Shown here piece after piece: positions 51,582 through 62,800 of a stretch of 64,000 bases of DNA. How positions within the stretch are numbered: position 1 is the first letter of the stretch; the number at the start of each line of letters is the position of its first letter. The DNA is taken from assembly GCA_040954595.2 (NCBI GenBank), contig CM082576.2:12214001-12278000 (forward strand), read 5' to 3'. The notes under the pieces are model-generated. The model was not told the DNA's origin, did not search any database, and was given only the letters and a program-made list of their open reading frames with translations. Source of the stretch: Balanoglossus misakiensis. Lineage: Eukaryota; Hemichordata. The position numbers and the translations under genes are program-made.

Positions 51582-52059
51582 GTGGGTGAAATAATCATCA
51601 GAAATCTCTATAATAGTACATGTCCGATTCGAACGGTTCAAGGCTGGGATTTTCTTTATCAAATCTACCAGTGATAGTTAACTCATTAATTAATGTGATA
51701 TTTAATTAAGCAAGGATAAGCACCGCGTAAAAATCTATGTCAATATTGGCAGACTTTGCGCGTCCAGCGTCACAGGTGCACTAATTAGATTTAGCATCTA
51801 AAATATGCATGTCTTTAATTGAATGTGCTGAAACAATACCCTAATAAATATCATCGAGAATATACTACGGAGTATACTCCTATGAGATTTTAAATTTTCT
51901 AATTGTTTAGGAAGGTATATTCACTAAAAGGGCGTTATGTGGTAATATTTTGAAAGGGGATACAACGTATATTATGCTGAAGATAAAAATTATGTTAAAA
52001 ATATAACGATAAACATAATTTCTTGTCACACTTTTGGTCTTTTACTTTTTTATCAAGCT

Positions 52060-52610
52060 ATGTCGGAAGAGGAACCATCGGGCTGTCAGAAATGCTGCAC
52101 CATTTTTCTGAAGATTTTGGCGCTGATAGTTTGCATACCGGTCGCTGTCATACTCACAGTCTACGGTTTATTGATATGGTTGCTGCTACTTCTGAGTAAG
52201 TACATCTACAAATGTCAAGAACCATTTGTGTATCAAGAGCGTTGTGCTGTGACAGGCTGACCATTGTTGCATAAGTTTATCGGGGTGAACAGTCTCGACG
52301 TTGCATTCATTCTGTTTTTAGCGACTTTAAATAAACATTATATATACACACCTCATCATTTTTGCAAAAGTTATAGGCCTACATGTATCACTAGTGTATT
52401 AATCAAGAACACATTTTTGTTTCTTGCCCACAAGTTCGTTGCTGCTGTCCGTGTTGTTCGCCGTGCATCATGTGCTTGCAGGCGATGCTGGCGTGGTTGA
52501 CGAAGCTACCTTGGCGCTTTTGCAGATGGGTTGTCGGGAAACCAGCGGACGACGACTACGACGAAGAAAAACAGGTGTTCTCCGACGAGAAAGCCCTCTA
52601 CGGAGACTGA
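52060..52610 (+). CDS. small Cys-rich membrane protein of unknown family, two exons
   Basis: The exons are 52060-52195 and 52435-52610, joined by CTGA|gtaagt and cccacaag|TT in phase 1, giving 103 residues. I do not recognise the family. The order is: an acidic start MSEEEPSGCQKCC; a long hydrophobic segment at about residues 15-45 (IFLKILALIVCIPVAVILTV onward, long enough for a membrane span or hairpin); a Cys cluster IRCCCPCCSPCIMCL at 46-60; an amphipathic LPWRFCRWVVGK at 70-81; and an acidic tail DDDYDEE...ALYGD. Many cysteines next to the membrane segment suggest S-acylation (inference). The LP-x-RF-x-RW-x-x-GK block and the following acidic residues match the C-terminal exon of the BROX-like gene 3 kb upstream on the same strand, and both exons start after a phase-1 intron. 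If the splice is wrong, exon 1 alone still encodes a membrane segment. Confidence 0.7.
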
Positions 52611-53100
52611 CCGCAACAAATACAAACTTTCACCGAGAGAGGGCGCCCTGGTGTAAGCTCAGTCGCTGCCACAATAGTTGTCCGGACAACTGAACTCCTT
52701 ACAACTAGAACAGTTTTGTGAACAGCACTATTTTATTGTAAACACTTGACTGTACTTGTCCAGTAAAACTGAACACAGAAATGCATAATAGTATAACTTT
52801 TCACACCAAGGTGGCACTGCACATTACATGGCGTATTTTGGCCAATTTGGTTTGTCTCATACTGACACTTATTATTGGTGCAAATGTGACCATCAAAAAC
52901 CTCTGTTGATCTAACGTTCCAGATGTAACTGTTATGCAGATGAGCATGATATTGTTATTAGTGAATTTTCCCCACAAAATTCAAATGAATTTATCTTGGC
53001 ACAGCACGAGCTGAAACACCTCAAATTTTCACTTCATCAAATGAATGTTGCATAACAAGAAATATTTAGCCTGTCCATAAAGTACAGTACTCACAGCGGG

Positions 53101-53106
53101 AATAAA
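53101..53106 (+). terminator. candidate poly(A) signal of the small membrane-protein gene
   Basis: This is the first AATAAA after the stop, about 490 nt downstream. A weaker CATAAA lies at about 53076. Confidence 0.4.
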
Positions 53107-53373
53107 TTATGTCAATTGAAACTGTTCGTGCGATTTTCATGAATTTTTGGTATCTTTTGGCGAACAGACCACTTCTCACTCACATTCCCTCTGGCAGACA
53201 GTTGTATGCTCTTGCCCTCAAGGCCAATCAATGTGTGTATAACTGCACTAACCTGATCTAGAACAGGATGGAAATATCAAGACATCATCCATACTGATTA
53301 ACTTTGATAGCCAAGCACAGATCTTTCTGAAGCACAAAACTATGAAGACACTCATGGTTATTTTGTATGTTTT

Positions 53374-53379
53374 TTTATT
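53374..53379 (-). terminator. candidate distal poly(A) signal of beta-spectrin
   Basis: TTTATT reads AATAAA on the minus strand. It would give a beta-spectrin 3'UTR of about 2.4 kb. Another copy at 53703-53708 is an alternative. Confidence 0.35.
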
Positions 53380-55798
53380 CACAGGAATATATTTCCAGGA
53401 GTATTGGTTATTGCGTATAAATGTTACATATAAAGTGCAGTAAAACAGTACAGGTTACAATAACAATAGAATTATTAATATAATTAACAAAATTACCTCC
53501 ATGGAAAATTTGGAAATAGCAATTCAAAATCAATCCCTGAAACTCAAAAGCATTGTGTTGTTAACACATCCCCCTCCTCACAAATGGAATAATCTGATGA
53601 CACCCAAGGTCAAAGTTCAGAACAAGAATTCACCATTTCATTCAAATGGGTAAAATATAGTCAGGATAAATTCAAAAATATTCTGCAACAAATGTGTAAC
53701 TCTTTATTTTAAACACCAACAAAATATGAATTCAGTTTTTCCCAGGTTTTAGTATAAAGGTCTAGGAATCCAAAATTGGTAGGTATGGCGACAGTTTCAA
53801 ATCCTAGCTATACAACTGTCTGACCTACATTCAAAAAATACTAAACACCATAGCTTAGATGGGTCAATATTGTAACATATATATATAGACTGGTTTCTCC
53901 ATCACCAAAAATATACATACACAGTATTATGTAATGAAAGAAATTAAGCTGCATTTTCCTCTCTCTCTTTAGTCTTCTGAAGACGTCCATGATTAACTAC
54001 TAATTCTCTACATCTACTATATAAACATTCAGGGCTACAAAGCTGAAATATTAAAGGATTGTGCACGTAAGTCACAGTTGCTATGGAAACTGTGATGTAT
54101 ATTAGGCAGGTGTTGATGAGATATAACAAGCAAGACTATAAAAAATAGCAGGACAACTGAGGGAACTGGTATGATTTCAGGAAGGGAGGGCCCCTTAAGA
54201 CTAAGATATACAGCACCATTGTAGGCTCCCTAAGACCATGATAACTTGCTGCAACCACAGTCTCTTTTAAAATGGGATTGGGATTGTTCAGACAAACGGG
54301 CGACTAAAATGAGTCTACTCTGAACTATCTCTGGTTGAAGCGAATGGAATTAGGCTCTTCAACCGCACTGCCGTTATGCAATGGATCACATGACTCCCAC
54401 ACCTGATCACATGACTCCATGCAAATGCATCAAACCCAAATCACTATCACTATCTCCCACAAAACCCATTTATACTGCAGCATGGGTTTCTAAGAATGAT
54501 TTGCAGTTTGTCGAGTGCAACTCTTTCTATTAAATGGAAATTTGTCTTTAAAAATAAAGACATATTTTTTTGTTTTCTACCGGCTCTGGAATAACGATCT
54601 AAATACGAACTTCAAATCACTGTAGTTCTCATAAATCTGACAGACTGCACCAACTAAAGTCTTGTCTACTTTAAAGGTTATTGCAAAAATACACAGATTC
54701 CTGGATACACAGCAGCACCAAATTCAATAATAAATTCATCCAATCCAAATGAAAACATCACATATTTCATTATTTTTTTTTAGTGAAAGTATTAAAGAAA
54801 TCCAATACAAAAAGCAATCCACACATATTTATGGACTTTCCACCACAAAATCAATGACTCCACCTTTAAAACTCCTCTTCTCTTTTTACATTTTATGACC
54901 AAATGTTAATGCTGCAAAAAAAAACCTCTAATATTTTGATCACCACCGTAAAAATGATGGGAAAAATGCATATAGTTGTGAAAGTGACTTTCACCCACCA
55001 AAGAGTCCCGTTTAAGTAGATATTTGGTAAATTGTCACACGAGGTGGGTAAGTATAAATGTTCCTTCCAGACACAGTCACGCCGTCATTATTCGTGCCAT
55101 GTCGACCGCCACAAAACACCACACATTGATAATTCTTTGCCAATTATTTTTGATTTCAACATTTAAAAAAAATATCTAATACACTTTCCCTTCTAAGCTA
55201 TGCACAAAGCATAGACGTTTACAGAAAACAATAAAATTGTCCCCGCTTTCACGGACATAAAAAACAAAAACATCCACCTCTCAAGAGAAAGTAAAATTGA
55301 AACCAAGATAATAATACACACGAGGTATCTAATACTGATCAAAACATCAAAAAGCAAAAAAGTGGATGAAAATTTCAGATCGACTACACCGGACACACCG
55401 CTAATGCTAAATACATGTATTAGATAATTATACTGGTGTCAATTAGTGGTAGGCAAGGCTCATAAAGGATAAAATATAGCTCTAATCAAGAACAGGGTTA
55501 CCCATGATGACTTCAGACTTCTACACGACCATTGTCTTTATAGTAAAAATGTCCCTAACATTAAAATATGTCCAAGATAAAGAATAACTGAAATGATTGA
55601 AAATGTACAGAGCTACACCAGCACAATCTGAACAATTCATAGGTTGTAAATAATGATTACATTAACAAGAGCAGCAACAACACACCCACACCATAAATGA
55701 TTAACAGCGTGCCTTTTTTCTTCTTCAAATAAACATACTTCGGGTTCACAACCAGCGGAAAATGAAGATAAAAACAGAGAAAAAAAATATCTTGGCGT
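53380..55798 (-). other. probable long 3'UTR of beta-spectrin
   Basis: This AT-rich sequence has no supported coding exon on either strand. It lies between the beta-spectrin stop codon and the convergent small gene, so a long 3'UTR is the simplest explanation. The exact end is not visible. Confidence 0.45.
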
Positions 55799-58700
55799 TT
55801 ATTTCTTCTTGTGATGAAACATCGATCCGAACACTCCCCTCTTCTTTTCTTTGTCTTTCTTCTTTTTCTTGTCTTTGTCCTTCTCCCCGTGTTTGCTCGT
55901 GCTGGCCGGCAATGTGGCCGCTTTCTTGCCGGATTCGGCCGCCGGCGGAATGTACTCGGCTACCAGGGGCTCCTGTTGTTGTTGTTGTTGTTGATCGTTT
56001 GTTGGCTGTGCTGCGTCAAGAGACGGTGGTGCCTGTGAAGGTGCGGGTGCTGGCCGCGGAGGCTCAGCTGGCGGTGCTTGGTGGGGTGCGCTAAAATTAT
56101 CGTTAGATGAGAGACTAACTGCGATAGGCTGTGCGGAAGAATCTGCATGGTAAGGTATGGCCGTGGGCGCGCCATCTTCTGGACCTTCAGACCCAGGATG
56201 CTGTAAACAAAAACAAAACAGCAGACGGCAACAGACAGAGAAAGAATGAGAGAGAGAGAAAAAAATCAAGATATCAGTGAGAAAGACAATTTTTTTGCAC
56301 AGCATTTGTAGATTTACAATAATAAAAACAATATATTTGTTAAAAGGGTTAGTAAAATATTTATTGAACCTAAGGAAAGTTGTTCTCTATTAGTGTTTTT
56401 ATTCACACAGTTTTTTATTCTTACCACCACCAGACAGACATACAGGGACGTGGAGTGTGCTTACTTTTACTACATGGTGCAGATTTTATTTTGATGAGAA
56501 TGTTACCACCACCGATGTTTTTAAGTTAGTGAATATCATTGTGGAAGGAAGATTTGGATTAATGGCAACCTGGAAAGAGTACCGAGAGAAAAGTTTAAAA
56601 TGAAGATGGCAGAAGGGGAATCGATAGAAAAGGACAGAAAAAAAGGGGTGGTATTCGTGTCGGGTGTCTTGTTAATATCGTTGATATTTCACTTGGTTCG
56701 GATTAGTGTATGACCCCCTAGGTTGACGGGAATAACTTAGAGGTCTTCTGTGTATAGGCAATGGTACCTGAGCTGGTTGTCCGTTTTCGACAAACGCCTC
56801 AGCCTCGGAGCTAGGTTGGTCGTGAGCGGTGGGCTGAGGGGTTTCAGGAGGAAGGGGAGAGGGTTCTCGTGCTGCTTCTCCTGCAGAAGATGTTCACCAG
56901 GAAAAAAGAAAGGAATAAAAAAACAGAAACACGCGTGAAGAGAAACACAAAACAGGCAAAGAAGTGAGGGAGGGAAAAAAAACCTGGAAAGATCCGCAAT
57001 CCGATGAGAGTTTCCAAAAAAAAACCTGGGCATTCAGATGATGTGAAAGTGATGACACACAGAGCAAGGCGCTTGGCACCGAAAAAGTCCTAATACATGT
57101 ACGCTGAAAGACAGGCTTCTTTTGCAGGCAAACAGAGGAAGAGACTTTGAATGCAGCGTTATTATATTTTTTTTGCAAATGCTTTTTTTTTTTTTGCAAA
57201 TGCTTAAAGTGATGGCCATGACATTCTTCTTTACATTTACTCTCTCATACCGTTGTTCTCTGTACATTCATTTTCCATTTAATGGATTCTGTGCAATATT
57301 CCACGATTAAACTCTTGAAAAATTTTGACAACATGGCAAAATGCAATCCGCGTTCACATTTCAAGGGAGGGGACCCGAGTACCTACCGGGCACGTCTTCT
57401 TCCTCGGGAATCTCACCAGCAATTATTTCAGTTTCCAATAAGTTTGTGGGATAGCCTGAATAGGAATGCCTGACTATGGCGTGCTCTACACTGTCACTAT
57501 GCTCGGACCCAGTCAGGGATAAATTGTCATGAGCTCCGGATCCGCCGCTAAAGTCGGACATGTCTGCCTCGTCGCGGTCGTCCAATTTCCTTTCAAAGCG
57601 CGGGCTGGAATTTTGTTTGACCGAGATCTCGACATCGACATGGGGCGGCGGCAACACCTGGTGGTCGAAGACGCTGCCGTTGCCAACGTCGACGTCATTA
57701 GCGGGAGGGAGCAACGGAGGGGGGATCTCGCCCATGAAGGTGGTCTCTGGTGGTGGGGTTACGGGTAACACGGGCGGTTGCTCCACGGGTAGCGTGGGTG
57801 GCGGTGGTAGTTGCGACAGTGGTGGTGGTGGTGAGGACTCGGCCCGACCATTCTCGTGGGGGGGAGGAGGGGTCTGAGTCGGAGGTGCAGCCACTACGAA
57901 GGCGTCGCCACTACCTTTGCCGACCGGCACGGGCACGGCCGCAGAAGACTCCACAAACTCTCTCCTGGGAGAATGTCCCGGCGAGTGAGAAGACAGAGAG
58001 GAAGAGCCTGAAGTCGGCTGAGAGGATATCGAAGCACTCTTGCCAGCGGAACCAATGTCAAGTCCCCGGCTCGGTTCAAAGTCGGTCAGTTGCTTAGAAG
58101 GAGGCAAAGCTGCAATGCAAAATAAACGACAAAAAAAAAAAACATATACAAGTTCACAACACAAATAACGGGACATTTCACTCGACAAAGAAACGCGTCA
58201 AACCTCATCTGAACATTCGCAATCTTCTCAAGATACTGAACAGTTCAAAGATGTCTTTGTCAATGCAATTCAAGTGTACGGAAATATTGATCAGAATTGA
58301 CCAAATTGACAAAAATGTCTACCGCAATTTCATTTTGGAATTCAGATGAATCTCGATATTCTAAATGAGGTTTAACCGCATTGCAAACTCAGGACTGAAC
58401 CACTGCACAGCACAGAAGCAAATACTGAAAATGCCGCATATATAATTACGCGAGGGCGGAAAGAAAATGCCAGACATCTAAAATAAATTATCATTACAAA
58501 ATACATTAACTATTCTGGACAACGGCACCAGATTTTTTCACAAAGACTCACAGGCATGGAAGTTGATCTTGGAAATCCAGTCATTCATGTCTTCTTGAGA
58601 TTTACATACAAATAAGAACTCTGAACCATCACTGGTTCTACAAAGGAAAAGAAGGAGACAATAGGGAGAGAAGAGTGAGTTTTTATATCCTGTAATGAAG

Positions 58701-59789
58701 TGTACAGTTGGTTTGGAACACATTTTTATAAATTATCACATTAGCGAATTCAGATTTTTCCTGGTCATATAAAAATGCTTCTGCTGCAACTGCTGTCTTC
58801 AGTAAGTCATTTCATCACTTGACCAGATGTCAAAGGTCATTCAGGGTTAAAGGTCAACCGAGGATCATTGAACTACTCTGGTATCAGGGTATTGTCACTT
58901 ACATTTGACAACCCTTGGGCAATCCAGATATTGCTAAGTTTGTCATTGTGGGTCAGTTCAAGATCAAAAGTCTATTAGGGAGGGAGAGGTCCAATGGCGA
59001 TTTGGGGGGGGGGGGGGGGGGTGTTTACTCACTTGAGCCTGAATACGTGTTTCCTCTTGGTGTAGTCAGTGGCAACAGAACAGTGGGCTTGGTGGAGATT
59101 CGCAGGGGGTGCTGCAGCATTGCTCTGTAACCATGGCAATCAAAGAAGACAAGAGTTTTAGGAACACAACAAGCATCATAGGCAAGACTTTGAAACATGA
59201 TGGATGCTTGAAAAATCCCTTTAAAATTTACTTGAAATCTTATGAGATACTTATATAAAGCGAAGTGAACTAGTATGTATGCAACAAAAATCCACATAAT
59301 GATAAATCTTACCATAGTAAATTCTTTCCTGTCTTTGAAGAAACATAGCATCTGCCCGACAAGAGCTGCATAAAAGGTTTTCCATGACCTGTGTGTCGAC
59401 TACAGAAAAAGAGATGGAACTCAATACTGGGACCAAATGGTGAAATACACATCACTTGTGACTCAAAGGGGGGAAAGTACCAAAACAGTATTATTGTTCA
59501 TATCACAAGTGCTTACCCGTTTTCCACCAGCAGCTAGATCCTGTTTCCTTTCCAAAAGTCCCTCCTTTTCCAAGGGTGTAGGTTCTCCAGGCTGAAATCA
59601 ATGTGGATGATAAAATCAGTGTGGGATTAAAACTCTAGCCTAGTAAGTTCAGACTGATGTCTGAGTATGTGTATGTCTGTCTGTCTCTCTCCAAGTCTGT
59701 CTGTAATTGTGTGTCCGTCTGTCCATCTGTCCGTCTGTCTGTCTGTATGTATGTATGTATGTATGTATGTATGTATGTATGTATGTATG

Positions 59790-59822
<33 letters not shown>

Positions 59823-62800
59823 GTACCGTATGTGTCTTCATGTATCAACGTATCTGTCTGTCTGCACATTTATGTACAGGCATTTCAATTCCAGATTATG
59901 CTTAAATTAACAGTTTTCCCTGTCATTATTTTAATTACTGTTGTGTGTGTGTGTGTGTGTGTGCACGTGCAAGTGAGTGTGTCATGGTGTTTGTGTCAGT
60001 GTATACATTGGGTCAATGCAGTTACGGCAACAAAACTTTGTATTTATTCACAGTTTTGTATTTTATATCAATTTGGTTGTACGGCAAGTAGTGGACTTTC
60101 ATCCCCCTCTCTAACATGCACTTAGGCCAGGCACTGCTTTTGAGCACATAAATATAACAGGCTCCTTGTACCAAAACCTTTCACCGAAAATTAAAGCACT
60201 GAATGTGAGTATTCATGATGATTACTTCATATACATGTTATACAAATGTAATCAGTGTAGGGCAACAAGTAGGAATAACCCACTCATTCAAAAATTGGAA
60301 AGGAAACACATGAAAGAGAGAAAGACAGTCCACACAGAATATACTTAGTACATCAACACTTTGTGTTTTATGATGGGGTGAGATCAGAACACACAGTTTA
60401 CTACACGTAGTGCAGAATACATTCAGTAGAGATACCAGAAGAGAACAACAAAAGAGTTTCTCTTCTCCCCTCCCAACCCTAGAAACCCCTAAACTACATG
60501 TACGTCTTTGGTCATTGCGCATGGTCTGCAAAGCCTTACTTTTTGTGTGTGTCAAGGCCGCTTATGGCTTACGTGGTACATGTTCCTTTATAGGCGCGGG
60601 CTTTGGGGTGCACTTTGCAGGGCAGCTGACGTTGTGAAGGCTAGGCTAGCACTACGTCTACATATGACGAGTTTTCTCGTTTTTTGTTTTTTTACCTGCG
60701 TGACGCTATGAGACTCACCATCTTGAATTTTTGCGCCTTGGCAGCTTTTTTGCCACCGCCACCGCCACCACCAGCGACACCGACACCCCCGCCACCGGCA
60801 GCAGCACCGACAACGGCGAATCTACTGCCGCCGCTGCTGCCGAAGCGGGTTCGGGTGTTGTCCTCCTTTTTGTGAGCCTTAACCACATGCTTCAGTTTCT
60901 TCTGTCGAGAGAGACGTGTGCGATGAACACAGAAGGGCGGGTGTGGAGACGACAGCAGACACACAGAGAGAGAGGGAGAGAGAGATTAAAGAGAAAACAA
61001 ATGAACAGTACCCGCTGAGAAATGCCACCATCACATAACGAAACAGAGTCGTATACAGTCCCTTTTGTGACACATGATAGAACTTGAAACAACATGCAAT
61101 ATATTGTCTAGTAAAGGTGACGTTAAGTTGGCAAAGGGTAAGATCTGAGGTTTGGTTTGCATAGGTATGATCACAACAAATGATGATGATGATGATGTTA
61201 AAGATGAAGTTCACAGAAAAGAGCCGTTTCCATGCCAATGTCTGTTTTTAACCCTACAGAAAACTAAGCATCACCAGAATACAGGAACCCCTGGTGTTCT
61301 ACGGGATCCCAGTGGGCACTGAATCTACCCAGGCTTTAATCCAGCCAACTTGCAATTGGCAGGCGCAACATTCGATTATATTATTGCTTACCATTACTAC
61401 CATGCTATGGGAAAGTTTACTGGAATGCCGTAGGAATGGGTTTTGTTTAACAGCGAGCAATGATAGCTGTAGTGGATGCAGTATGTAGTGGTAAGTCGCA
61501 TGGGTATCGCTGATATCGACCAGACAGGGAGGTTTTTTTTAGTCAGGGAGGGCAGAGGTCAGGGGTTAAAACAACTCTAACTCTCTAGGGATGACCTTCC
61601 CTGGGTTAGTACCATAACAACTATCTTTACATGTGAGGGGTAACCTTTTTAACATTCCATGCATGACTGACTCCTCTAATCCTACCTGCTCCAACTCTTC
61701 CTGCAGTTTCCGCTCCATCTCCGCCTGTCTCTCTTCCCGCTGCCTGGCTTCCTGCTCCTTCCGTTGCCTCTCCTCCTCGATCCGGGCGGCGATCTTCCGC
61801 TGCTCCTCTTCCCGCTGCTTCCGGGCCATCTCTTCCAGGGCCTGTTTGCGCTCCTGCTCCCGCCGCCTCTCTTCCAGGATCCGGGTCTGTTCCCGCTTCT
61901 TGATCTCCGCCAGTCTCTCTTGCTCCTTCCTTTCTTTTTCCTCCTGTTTGTGCTGCACCTCCACGTCTCTCTGCTTCTGGAAATCCTCTTCCAGCTGAAA
62001 TGCGCATCATAATACATTTCAGGCACAATTGCAGATCCAAACGATGGCAAAATTCTGCCATATGATAACTCCAGAGCACTCAATACCTGCTAGAATTTTA
62101 TTTCCCTTAATTTCCAAGGCAATCATTTGAAGTCTATAAAACTGCCTGATATTTTGTTGCAAACATTACACCACAGTGAAATGGTCACGTTCAGGATTAT
62201 AAATATCATTTCAGTGAAAATTATCCACTAACCATTGTCATTCTCTCCAACGCCTTAAACCTGTCTTCCTGGGCTTCGATGGTCTTCTGAAAGTCTTCAT
62301 GGCTTTTGATCATTTCCTCAATATTGCTGCCCTCCACCTGAAACACAGAAGTTACTGCATCATGTCTTACATGTACCACACCTAACTAGTCCACACTGCT
62401 ACTTACCACACCTAACTAGTCTACACTGCTACTTACCACACATAACTAGTCTAAACTGGTACTTACCTTGTATGATTCATCCCTAACCAATGGTTCTCTG
62501 GCTGTCAACCAGGCCTCGGCCATGTCCACATCCCGTTTGAAAAGTTGCGTGTCCAGATTCATGTCGTACAGAAGCTTGCGTTGATTCCATGTTTCCAGCA
62601 GTGTCTTGAAAGCTGCGTTTAATTTTTGAACTTTCTCTTTGATCTACAAAAGTATATAAACAAACACCATGAAAGCCTTATTTTTATTGGCTGAACATTT
62701 TTGTATCCTGTATCACTGAAGGAACATATTTTGCAATGAATAGTGAACACCAGTGTGAAGGGTCAAAATCTCGAAGTGACCACTTAATTCAATGAAGTCA

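Noticed and set aside
59627-60125. Open frames with repeated Cys-Met-Tyr-Val or Tyr-Ile-His-Thr
   Set aside because: They are translations of the GTAT/CTGT microsatellites inside a beta-spectrin intron.
61627-62083. Alternative frames rich in Gly/Arg or Ser/Cys over the charged-helix exon
   Set aside because: They are out-of-frame readings of the E/R/K/Q exon of beta-spectrin.
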